Part shown: piece by piece, positions 1-8,745 of the stretch
Numbering within the stretch: the first letter of the stretch is position 1
Layout: each line of letters opens with the position of its first letter
NCBI RefSeq assembly: GCF_963662255.1
Contig: NC_085046.1
Location: 47,445,797 to 47,509,796, forward strand
Direction: 5' to 3'
DNA from: Cinclus cinclus
Lineage: Eukaryota; Chordata; Aves; Passeriformes; Cinclidae
DNA length: 64,000 nucleotides
Translations under genes and position numbers: made by a program
Notes under the pieces: model-generated
Databases searched by the model: none
Told to the model about the DNA's origin: nothing
What the model saw: the letters and a program-made list of their open reading frames with translations, nothing else

Positions 1-155
1 AGAGCCAAGTAATAAATCTAACGTGCCAAGGCAAAAAGTTGTCCCTGGTCTTCCCCTTCCAACGGCATACTCTTCTTTGCACAGTAATGTTGCGCTGGAA
101 ACCAGATCTGCTTGGCTTTAGCAAAGTTTTCAATCTCTCGGAGTACACAGCAAAG
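1..155. repeat. Partial leading unit: end of spacer B
   Basis: This is the last 155 bp of spacer B from the unit lying mostly upstream of the window. It matches 4296-4450 with no difference that I found. It ends where the left inverted arm of U1 begins. Confidence 0.93.
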
Positions 156-1020
156 TACCCTCTCAGTCTCGCAGACCCCAAACCCTTCAAAACATCCAGC
201 GTTGGCTTGCAAAAAATGGAACGTGTAGCCACACAAACACATTGCTGGCTTTCGTAGTCCCTTAGAACTTTGTGCACTAGACAACACGAGCTAGCGATCC
301 GCACTTTCACTCTCAACTACATGTAGCAGCACATTTCCCCCGAAGCCGCAGAGCTCAAGATTGCAGCAAAGCGTTTCCAGCTGCACGTGCAAAATGGAGA
401 GATGTGTCGGGCCAGAAAGCATCTGTCCACCCACCTTCTTTCCTGTGATATCCAATCGCTTTCCCGCGTTTCCCGTGTTGCTGTGTCCACGCAGCAAAAG
501 ATCGAACAGATGGACGGGTCAGGACAGAAGGTGTTTTTCAAGTACCCCCTTCTCTTAGCAGTATACAAAATGAGCCCGGTGAACTGCCGCTGCGTGTCTC
601 CTTTTCCTGCTAGACCTGCTGTCACTTTCTTCGCTCGCACATCTTCCTTCCAAACATCCAGCCGCTGCGCCTATAGAGAAAGGCTCTAGAAGTAAAAGCG
701 CTGAGTGGCGTCTTCTCCTTTGCCCACGTAAACCACATCATGTGTGCACTCTGTCTTGTCTTGCTCTCCCTGCATCTATCATTGTGCTCTTTGGATCTTG
801 GAGCCTGAATGTTGTTTCTGAGGAGCGCTGCAAGAGGAATAGCTCTCCCTGAACTGTCCCTCAGGACCGCAAGCGTGAATTCTGCTAGCAGGGCAGCTGC
901 AAGCCTGTTTGGCAGCTAGTGTGCTGCGCACACCAGCCCCGTCCTCTGAGGTTTTGGTCTTGGGCTTTTGTGTGCCGTGGCCATGTCATTCTCCCGGAGG
1001 CGAAGCGTCGTCTATTTCAT

Positions 1021-1068
1021 GCACAGTACAACTGTGCTGGCAGCGAAGCGCTGCTGAAGCATTGCTTC
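1021..1068 (+). repeat. Cluster of three hairpins, left arm
   Basis: Three adjacent perfect short inverted repeats. GCACAGT-ACA-ACTGTGC occupies 1021-1037, GCAGCG-AAG-CGCTGC 1040-1054, and GAAGCA-T-TGCTTC 1056-1068. The mirrored cluster in IR-R is at 3183-3227. In U15 the base at 61180 (relative 1050) breaks the middle stem. Confidence 0.75.
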
Positions 1069-1146
1069 TGCCGAAATGTGCCCGTTGCCTGCACTTTCCT
1101 GCTAAACAGTACGTAACACTCCAACTCTCTTTTCTCGTTGTCCCCG

Positions 1147-1152
1147 TATAAG
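1147..1152 (+). promoter_or_regulatory. TATA-like element, left arm, pointing into spacer A
   Basis: TATAAG lies near the inner end of IR-L, mirrored exactly by TATAAA on the minus strand at 3099-3104 although the surrounding sequence has diverged. A TATA box is possible, but a six-base match is weak evidence. In U7, U8, U11, U12 and U14 the preceding base is A instead of G, giving CCATATAAGG. Confidence 0.2.
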
Positions 1153-1189
1153 GGCAAAGCTTCTCGGCTACGTCTAATGAAAAAGAACT

Positions 1190-1560
1190 ACGCTGCATTG
1201 CCCGTGCTATTGCTCCCCCTAAACATTCAAGAGGACAACAGTGCCGTCCTCTTTCTCTGGCCACATGGAAAGAGCCACCAATGCGCCGTGCTCTCTGCAC
1301 GCGTCTCTTAAGCTATTTCTCGTGCGTCCTTGTTTGGAAAATATTGTTCTTGCCGTTAGAGTCAGAGATGCAGAGAACACATTCATCGATGCAGTGGACA
1401 GAGGACAGAGTGAGGGTGTGAGCTTGATGTGACCTTCTGTGCTAGCCGGCTGCTAGAGAGCAAGGGAGACGAAGGGGAACAGCCCTTCCCAGGTGCGGTC
1501 TCAGGCGCCGAGTTTTTGCGACGGGTAACTACTTTGCCCAACTCCAGGCGCCCCAGAAGC
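1190..1560. other. Spacer A, left part: no gene seen
   Basis: Unique sequence between the inner end of IR-L and the minisatellite. It contains one clear hairpin at 1229-1253 and otherwise only short open frames without recognisable products. Variable sites among units lie at 1306, 1406, 1415, 1512 and 1522. Confidence 0.8.
1229..1253. repeat. Short inverted repeat, 8-bp stem and 9-base loop
   Basis: AAGAGGAC at 1229-1236 pairs perfectly with GTCCTCTT at 1246-1253. It sits just inside the inner end of IR-L and recurs in every unit. There is no T run after it, and its role is unknown. Confidence 0.7.
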
Positions 1561-2005
1561 CGGGCGTTGGTCTAGCCCGCAATCAACCTGGAAAGATGAA
1601 GGGAGGTGGTGGGCAAGAGGTCTATCCCTGGTTAGTGCTCGGAAGCCGAGGGCGGCGGAAGGCAACAGGTCTACCCTGCAGCAGGCTGCCGCGGGTGGTG
1701 AAGCGGAGGGCAACTGGTGTAGCAGAGAAAAGGCCCGCTAGTAGCACCGGAGACGGAGTGCAGCGGGCGCACCGTACTGAGGCGGCAGCGGGAGGGCATC
1801 AGGTCTACCTCGGAACGGGCCGCCCAAGGACGACGGAGGGCAGGCAACTGGTCTACCCAGATACGGGCTCCCACGAGACCCCGAGCGGGCGAAGAGCAAC
1901 AGGTCTACCCCGTAGCAGGTCGGCGAAGGCCGTCAGGTGGCGGGCAACAGGTCTACCCTACCCTCGGCCTCCACAGACTGACTGACCGATGGCCATAGGT
2001 CTACT
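1561..2005 (+). repeat. Degenerate ~48-bp minisatellite inside spacer A
   Basis: The motif GGCAACAGGTCTACCC, with variants, recurs with its GGTCTA core at 1569, 1619, 1668, 1716 (as GGTGTA), 1802, 1850, 1902, 1950 and 1998. Spacings are 50, 49, 48, 86, 48, 52, 48 and 48 bp; the 86-bp gap is a bit under two periods. Sequence between cores is GC-rich and only loosely repeated. The block is clearly richer in G+C and CpG than its flanks. Core number is the same in every unit, unlike a typical hypervariable minisatellite. A 129-codon open frame at 1596-1985 crosses it, reading repeated Arg-Ala-Thr-Gly-Leu-Pro. Several spacings are not multiples of three, so coding origin is unlikely. Confidence 0.85.
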
Positions 2006-3061
2006 CTTTCCCCACGCCACGCCCGTCGAGGACGCCCGGTCCACCCAGCACGCACCGGGACACTGGCTTTTACCTCCCCAGCCTCTTGCTGGGACAGCAG
2101 CTGCTGGAAGTTGGCAACCGAGCTGCGAGAGTTAGAAACGTGTAGGATGAAGCTTCAGATCCCCTTCCCCTACCCCCAGATCGGGTTCCTCTGTTCTATA
2201 TGTTGTTGAACGCCCAGTAGGACAGGTCCAGCAAGTACTTCTCTCCTGACACGTTTTGCTGAGCGAGTGCTACGTGGACCCATTGAATGCTGACAAGCAA
2301 AACGCAAAGAAGTGTATTTGAGCTGAGGAGAGAGCATGCACAGCGCACAGTATTTCTCTATACTACACGGGATGAAAGGCAGCAAAACTGAACGCGCTGG
2401 CCTGGCTTCATGTCTCGCTGGATGGCAGAAAGCCAAGAACGACGCGGCAGAGCGCCAGGCTTGTTTGAGCAGCGTACTGGACGGCAAAAGTCCAACAAGA
2501 GCTCCTTCACCCTCGGCGGAGGCAGCTGAGCATGCTCTTGCTGCTAGGAAAAGTTAACGTGCAGACGGCGAACTCCTCTGCATGAGGCGATAAGCTTCTC
2601 TTCTTCTTACACCTTCACTGTTGCAGAGGTTTGCGGAGCAGAGAACACAAACTACTGGGTTGCATGCAGCTTTAGGTACAATTACATCCTTTTTGCTGTA
2701 CAGAGTCCAGACTGTCTATGGAGCTCTCGCTCACGCAAAAGAGGCAGCAGAGAAGTACTTAATGGACTCGTCGTCTCCTTCACACTACGTTAAACGCAAC
2801 GCCACCAACAGGGAAAAGGGAAGGAAATATGAAGGAGTGTCTTTATCCTGGAATATATTCCTTTGCTAGCTCCTCCTCCGGGACTTTTGTCCCTGCGAAG
2901 CTGTACTTTGCTCGCTGTGTAGCCGGGGAGAAAGAAACCGTTCGGAAAGCGAGGCGATTTGGTGGCACTTTGCCCCTCGTGCGAAAAGATTATTGCACCG
3001 TGAATGTGGGGCAAACTAACATTTCAAAGGGAAGCTCCGGGCAAGCTTGTTGTCTCGGAGG
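2006..3061. other. Spacer A, right part: no recognisable gene
   Basis: About 1.06 kb of non-repetitive sequence up to IR-R. It has a GC-rich start, a 12-bp perfect palindrome CAGCAGCTGCTG near 2087-2098 and a small hairpin GGGAC-TTTT-GTCCC at 2880-2893. It also has a good splice-acceptor-like site ending at 2626. Open frames at 2336-2557, 2621-2869 and 2829-3083 (plus) and 2170-2487 (minus) are each 105 codons or fewer and match nothing I recognise. This stretch carries many of the differences between units, at 2056, 2288, 2387, 2688, 2699, 2729, 2828, 2913 and 2994. Confidence 0.75.
2595..2626 (+). other. Splice-acceptor-like site
   Basis: A pyrimidine-rich tract runs for about 30 bases and ends TTGCAG at 2621-2626, followed by AGGT. 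This fits a eukaryotic 3' splice site. No convincing donor or exon structure accompanies it, so it may be chance. It is unchanged in every unit I checked. Confidence 0.3.
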
Positions 3062-3098
3062 AGTTCTTTTACGTGAGACGTAGCCGAGAAGCTTTCTG

Positions 3099-3104
3099 TT
3101 TATA
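3099..3104 (-). promoter_or_regulatory. TATA-like element, right arm, pointing into spacer A
   Basis: TATAAA on the minus strand at the mirror position of 1147-1152. If both were active, transcription would converge on spacer A. Only the motif and its mirrored position support this. Confidence 0.2.
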
Positions 3105-3182
3105 TTCGGGAAATGAGCAAAGACAGCTGGAGTGGTACATACTGTTTAGCAGGAAAGTGCAGGCAACGGGCACGTTTCGGCA

Positions 3183-3227
3183 GAAGCAATGCTTCAGCAG
3201 CGCTTCGCTGCCAGCACAGTGTGCTGG
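3183..3227 (-). repeat. Cluster of three hairpins, right arm
   Basis: GAAGCA-A-TGCTTC occupies 3183-3195, GCAGCG-CTT-CGCTGC 3197-3211, and CCAGCACA-G-TGTGCTGG 3211-3227. The third stem has different bases and a shifted register from its left-arm partner yet is still a perfect stem. In U9, U10, U13 and U15 a G-to-A change at relative 3207 breaks the middle stem. Confidence 0.75.
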
Positions 3228-4094
3228 GCGTGAAATAGACGACGCTTCGCCTCCGGGAGAATGAAATGGCCACGGCACACAAAAGCCCAAGACCAAAACC
3301 TCAGAGGACGGGGCTGGTGTGCGCAGCACACTAGCTGCCAAACAGGCTTGCAGCTGCCCTGCTAGCAGAATTCACGCTTGCGGTCCTGAGGGACAGTTCA
3401 GGGAGAGCTATTCCTCTTGCAGCGCTCCTCAGAAACAACATTCAGGCTCCAAGATCCAAAGAGCACAATGATAGATGCAGGGAGAGCAAGACAAGACAGA
3501 GTGCACACATGATGTGGTTTACGTGGGCAAAGGAGAAGACGCCACTCAGCGCTTTTACTTCTAGAGCCTTTCTCTATAGGCGCAGCGGCTGGATGTTTGG
3601 AAGGAAGATGTGCGAGCGAAGAAAGTGACAGCAGGTCTAGCAGGAAAAGGAGACACGCAGCGGCAGTTCACCGGGCTCATTTTGTATACTGCTAAGAGAA
3701 GGGGGTACTTGAAAAACACCTTCTGTCCTGACCCGTCCATCTGTTCGATCTTTTGCTGCGTGGACACAGCAACACGGGAAACGCGGGAAAGCGATTGGAT
3801 ATCACAGGAAAGAAGGTGGGTGGACAGATGCTTTCTGGCCCGACACATCTCTCCATTTTGCACGTGCAGCTGGAAACGCTTTGCTGCAATCTTGAGCTCT
3901 GCGGCTTCGGGGGAAATGTGCAGCTACATGTAGTTGAGAGAGAAAGTGCGGATCGCTAGCTCGTGTTGTCTAGTGCACAAAGTTCTAAGGGACTATGAAA
4001 GCCAGCAATGTGTTTGTGTGGCAACAGGTTCCATTTTTTGCAAGCCAACGCTGGATGTTTTGAAGGGTTTGGGGTCTGCGAGACTGAGAGGGTA

Positions 4095-4450
4095 GGATGG
4101 TACATAGAGGTCGAGAGAAAGTGATTGTCGCCAGGGAGGTGGATGCACTTCCGAGCGCGCGACTTTCATTTGGGCCGGAGGATCCCACAGAAATGTGAGC
4201 GGGCGAGGGCGCGCGCATCAAAAGAAACACACGATGCCGCTGTCGACCCACAAAAAAAGGAAGCACTGCCAGCCCACCTCGAATGTCCCGAGAGCAGAGC
4301 CAAGTAATAAATCTAACGTGCCAAGGCAAAAAGTTGTCCCTGGTCTTCCCCTTCCAACGGCATACTCTTCTTTGCACAGTAATGTTGCGCTGGAAACCAG
4401 ATCTGCTTGGCTTTAGCAAAGTTTTCAATCTCTCGGAGTACACAGCAAAG
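4095..4450. repeat. Spacer B: 356-bp link between outer arm ends
   Basis: Non-mirrored sequence between the outer end of IR-R and the outer end of the next IR-L. It has a CpG-rich patch near 4159-4220, an A run near 4250 and a single AATAAA at 4306-4311. The only difference I found in any copy is C to T at 8471 in U2 (relative 4176). It is part of the longest open frame of the unit. Confidence 0.9.
4306..4311 (+). promoter_or_regulatory. Canonical AATAAA, possible polyadenylation signal
   Basis: Only AATAAA that I noticed on the plus strand of the unit; I noticed none on the minus strand. About one is expected by chance per strand in 4.3 kb, so it supports a transcript only weakly. It recurs in spacer B of each unit. 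Confidence 0.15.
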
Positions 4451-7400
4451 TACCCTCTCAGTCTCGCAGACCCCAAACCCTTCAAAACATCCAGCGTTGG
4501 CTTGCAAAAAATGGAACGTGTAGCCACACAAACACATTGCTGGCTTTCGTAGTCCCTTAGAACTTTGTGCACTAGACAACACGAGCTAGCGATCCGCACT
4601 TTCACTCTCAACTACATGTAGCAGCACATTTCCCCCGAAGCCGCAGAGCTCAAGATTGCAGCAAAGCGTTTCCAGCTGCACGTGCAAAATGGAGAGATGT
4701 GTCGGGCCAGAAAGCATCTGTCCACCCACCTTCTTTCCTGTGATATCCAATCGCTTTCCCGCGTTTCCCGTGTTGCTGTGTCCACGCAGCAAAAGATCGA
4801 ACAGATGGACGGGTCAGGACAGAAGGTGTTTTTCAAGTACCCCCTTCTCTTAGCAGTATACAAAATGAGCCCGGTGAACTGCCGCTGCGTGTCTCCTTTT
4901 CCTGCTAGACCTGCTGTCACTTTCTTCGCTCGCACATCTTCCTTCCAAACATCCAGCCGCTGCGCCTATAGAGAAAGGCTCTAGAAGTAAAAGCGCTGAG
5001 TGGCGTCTTCTCCTTTGCCCACGTAAACCACATCATGTGTGCACTCTGTCTTGTCTTGCTCTCCCTGCATCTATCATTGTGCTCTTTGGATCTTGGAGCC
5101 TGAATGTTGTTTCTGAGGAGCGCTGCAAGAGGAATAGCTCTCCCTGAACTGTCCCTCAGGACCGCAAGCGTGAATTCTGCTAGCAGGGCAGCTGCAAGCC
5201 TGTTTGGCAGCTAGTGCGCTGCGCACACCAGCCCCGTCCTCTGAGGTTTTGGTCTTGGGCTTTTGTGTGCCGTGGCCATGTCATTCTCCCGGAGGCGAAG
5301 CGTCGTCTATTTCATGCACAGTACAACTGTGCTGGCAGCGAAGCGCTGCTGAAGCATTGCTTCTGCCGAAATGTGCCCGTTGCCTGCACTTTCCTGCTAA
5401 ACAGTACGTAACACTCCAACTCTCTTTTCTCGTTGTCCCCGTATAAGGGCAAAGCTTCTCGGCTACGTCTAATGAAAAAGAACTACGCTGCATTGCCCGT
5501 GCTATTGCTCCCCCTAAACATTCAAGAGGACAACAGTGCCGTCCTCTTTCTCTGGCCACATGGAAAGAGCCACCAATGCGCCGTGCTCTCTGCACGCGTC
5601 TCTTAAGCTATTTCTCGTGCGTCCTTGTTTGGAAAATATTGTTCTTGCCGTTAGAGTCAGAGATGCAGAGAACACATTCATCGATGCAGTGGACAGAGGA
5701 CAGAGTGAGCGTGTGAGCTTGATGTGACCTTCTGTGCTAGCCGGCTGCTAGAGAGCAAGGGAGACGAAGGGGAACAGCCCTTCCCAGGTGCGGTCTCAGG
5801 CGCCGAATTTTTGCGACGGGTAACTACTTTGCCCAACTCCAGGCGCCCCAGAAGCCGGGCGTTGGTCTAGCCCGCAATCAGCCTGGAAAGATGAAGGGAG
5901 GTGGTGGGCAAGAGGTCTATCCCTGGTTAGTGCTCGGAAGCCGAGGGCGGCGGAAGGCAACAGGTCTACCCTGCAGCAGGCTGCCGCGGGTGGTGAAGCG
6001 GAGGGCAACTGGTGTAGCAGAGAAAAGGCCCGCTAGTAGCACCGGAGACGGAGTGCAGCGGGCGCACCGTACTGAGGCGGCAGCGGGAGGGCATCAGGTC
6101 TACCTCGGAACGGGCCGCCCAAGGACGACGGAGGGCAGGCAACTGGTCTACCCAGATACGGGCTCCCACGAGACCCCGAGCGGGCGAAGAGCAACAGGTC
6201 TACCCCGTAGCAGGTCGGCGAAGGCCGTCAGGTGGCGGGCAACAGGTCTACCCTACCCTCGGCCTCCACAGACTGACTGACCGATGGCCATAGGTCTACT
6301 CTTTCCCCACGCCACGCCCGTCGAGGACGCCCGGTCCACCCAGCACGCACCGGGACACTGGCTTTTACCTCCCCAGCCTCTTGCTGGGACAGCAGCTGCT
6401 GGAAGTTGGCAACCGAGCTGCGAGAGTTAGAAACGTGTAGGATGAAGCTTCAGATCCCCTTCCCCTACCCCCAGATCGGGTTCCTCTGTTCTATATGTTG
6501 TTGAACGCCCAGTAGGACAGGTCCAGCAAGTACTTCTCTCCTGACACGTTTTGCTGAGCGAGTGCTACGTGGACCCATTGAATGCTGACAAGCAAAACGC
6601 AAAGAAGTGTATTTGAGCTGAGGAGAGAGCATGCACAGCGCACAGTATTTCTCTATACTACACGGGATGAAAGGCAGCAAAACTGAACGCGCTGGCCTGG
6701 CTTCATGTCTCGCTGGATGGCAGAAAGCCAAGAACGACGCGGCAGAGCGCCAGGCTTGTTTGAGCAGCGTACTGGACGGCAAAAGTCCAACAAGAGCTCC
6801 TTCACCCTCGGCGGAGGCAGCTGAGCATGCTCTTGCTGCTAGGAAAAGTTAACGTGCAGACGGCGAACTCCTCTGCATGAGGCGATAAGCTTCTCTTCTT
6901 CTTACACCTTCACTGTTGCAGAGGTTTGCGGAGCAGAGAACACAAACTACTGGGTTGCATGCAGCTTTAGGTACAATTACATCCTTTTTGCTGTACAGAG
7001 TCCAGACTGTCTATGGAGCTCTCGCTCACGCAAAAGAGGCAGCAGAGAAGTACTTAATGGACTCGTCGTCTCCTTCACACTACGTTAAACGCAACGCCAC
7101 CAACAGGGAAAAGGGAAGGAAATATGAAGGAGTGTCTTTATCCTGGAATATATTCCTTTGCTAGCTCCTCCTCCGGGACTTTTGTCCCTGCGAAGCTGTA
7201 CTTTGCTCGCTGTGTAGCCGGGGAGAAAGAAACCGTTCGGAAAGCGAGGCGATTTGGTGGCACTTTGCCCCTCGTGCGAAAAGATTATTGCACCGTGAAT
7301 GTGGGGCAAACTAACATTTCAAAGGGAAGCTCCGGGCAAGCTTGTTGTCTCGGAGGAGTTCTTTTACGTGAGACGTAGCCGAGAAGCTTTCTGTTTATAT

Positions 7401-8745
7401 TCGGGAAATGAGCAAAGACAGCTGGAGTGGTACATACTGTTTAGCAGGAAAGTGCAGGCAACGGGCACGTTTCGGCAGAAGCAATGCTTCAGCAGCGCTT
7501 CGCTGCCAGCACAGTGTGCTGGGCGTGAAATAGACGACGCTTCGCCTCCGGGAGAATGACATGGCCACGGCACACAAAAGCCCAAGACCAAAACCTCAGA
7601 GGACGGGGCTGGTGTGCGCAGCACACTAGCTGCCAAACAGGCTTGCAGCTGCCCTGCTAGCAGAATTCACGCTTGCGGTCCTGAGGGACAGTTCAGGGAG
7701 AGCTATTCCTCTTGCAGCGCTCCTCAGAAACAACATTCAGGCTCCAAGATCCAAAGAGCACAATGATAGATGCAGGGAGAGCAAGACAAGACAGAGTGCA
7801 CACATGATGTGGTTTACGTGGGCAAAGGAGAAGACGCCACTCAGCGCTTTTACTTCTAGAGCCTTTCTCTATAGGCGCAGCGGCTGGATGTTTGGAAGGA
7901 AGATGTGCGAGCGAAGAAAGTGACAGCAGGTCTAGCAGGAAAAGGAGACACGCAGCGGCAGTTCACCGGGCTCATTTTGTATACTGCTAAGAGAAGGGGG
8001 TACTTGAAAAACACCTTCTGTCCTGACCCGTCCATCTGTTCGATCTTTTGCTGCGTGGACACAGCAACACGGGAAACGCGGGAAAGCGATTGGATATCAC
8101 AGGAAAGAAGGTGGGTGGACAGATGCTTTCTGGCCCGACACATCTCTCCATTTTGCACGTGCAGCTGGAAACGCTTTGCTGCAATCTTGAGCTCTGCGGC
8201 TTCGGGGGAAATGTGCAGCTACATGTAGTTGAGAGAGAAAGTGCGGATCGCTAGCTCGTGTTGTCTAGTGCACAAAGTTCAAAGGGGCTATGAAAGCCAG
8301 CAATGTGTTTGTGTGGCAACAGGTTCCATTTTTTGCAAGCCAACGCTGGATGTTTTGAAGGGTTTGGGGTCTGCGAGACTGAGAGGGTAGGATGGTACAT
8401 AGAGGTCGAGAGAAAGTGATTGTCGCCAGGGAGGTGGATGCACTTCCGAGCGCGCGACTTTCATTTGGGCTGGAGGATCCCACAGAAATGTGAGCGGGCG
8501 AGGGCGCGCGCATCAAAAGAAACACACGATGCCGCTGTCGACCCACAAAAAAAGGAAGCACTGCCAGCCCACCTCGAATGTCCCGAGAGCAGAGCCAAGT
8601 AATAAATCTAACGTGCCAAGGCAAAAAGTTGTCCCTGGTCTTCCCCTTCCAACGGCATACTCTTCTTTGCACAGTAATGTTGCGCTGGAAACCAGATCTG
8701 CTTGGCTTTAGCAAAGTTTTCAATCTCTCGGAGTACACAGCAAAG
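4451..8745. repeat. Macrosatellite unit U2
   Basis: IR-L 4451-5484, IR-R 7357-8389. Like U3 in most of its length (C922, C1415, G1586), but its right part is unusual. It has C at 7560 (relative 3265), the base normally found only in left arms. It also has A and G at relative 3986 and 3992 (8281, 8287), a pair shared with U10, and a private T at 8471 in spacer B. Confidence 0.96.

Larger units (their letters stand above)
156..1189 (+). repeat. Left inverted arm (IR-L) of U1
   Basis: Reverse complement of 3062-4094: position x pairs with 4250-x up to about 1028, then with 4251-x after a one-base length difference. From 156 to about 1020 I count about six mismatches to the other arm, near 99% identity. 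From about 1021 to 1189 the match is patchy but still recognisable, ending with the shared block 1181-1189. The outer end begins TACCCTCTCAG and the match stops abruptly outside it. Short ORFs on both strands are simply mirrored in the other arm and none resembles a known protein. The same arm lies at +4295 steps in every unit. Confidence 0.95.
3062..4094 (-). repeat. Right inverted arm (IR-R) of U1
   Basis: Mirror copy of IR-L (156-1189). The outer ~865 bp (3230-4094) are nearly identical to the left arm. Arm-specific bases are near 3265 (A here, C expected from IR-L), 3919, 3932, 3997 and 4024-4028. The inner ~170 bp diverge, including a one-base shortening beside the hairpin cluster. The outer end reads CTGAGAGGGTA, the exact inverse of the IR-L end. 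The arm recurs in all units and is cut by the window edge in U15. Confidence 0.95.
156..4450. repeat. Macrosatellite unit U1 (reference copy)
   Basis: First complete unit, used for all relative positions. It shares the U1-U6 alleles A2387, T2828 and G3249. It also carries G1415 and A1586, which are otherwise typical of U7-U15, and T922, shared only with U5. G1512 is private to U1. It therefore looks slightly mosaic compared with U3, U4 and U6. Confidence 0.97.
3985..4611 (-). other. Longest open frame per unit (208-213 codons), coding doubtful
   Basis: A minus-strand frame begins in the next unit's IR-L, crosses spacer B and ends in IR-R. Residues at both ends therefore come from the two inverted arms. 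The product is Arg-, Ser- and Leu-rich with scattered Cys, and I recognise no domain, signal peptide or membrane pattern. It stops after 208 codons in units with T at relative 3986 (TAG). In units with A at that site, including U2 and U7-U14, it reads on to 213 codons. It stays open in every copy, but with no indels anywhere that says little. I regard it as more likely spurious than real. Confidence 0.15.

Noticed and set aside
317..640. 107-codon minus-strand frame and its identical copy at 3610-3933
   Set aside because: The two are the same arm sequence seen twice through the inverted repeat. Overlapping frames of similar size are open on the other strand, and none is recognisable.
1596..1985. 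129-codon plus-strand frame with repeated Arg-Ala-Thr-Gly-Leu-Pro
   Set aside because: It follows the minisatellite; two spacings and the 86-bp gap are not multiples of three, so the repeat is not maintained in frame. No known domain.
1561..2005. CRISPR array
   Set aside because: The repeated motif is short and degenerate, spacing varies, spacers are not unique between units, and there are no cas genes.
2941..3000. CENP-B-box-like sequence beginning TTCGGAAAG
   Set aside because: It lacks the required A and CGGG positions of the consensus; no other candidate seen.
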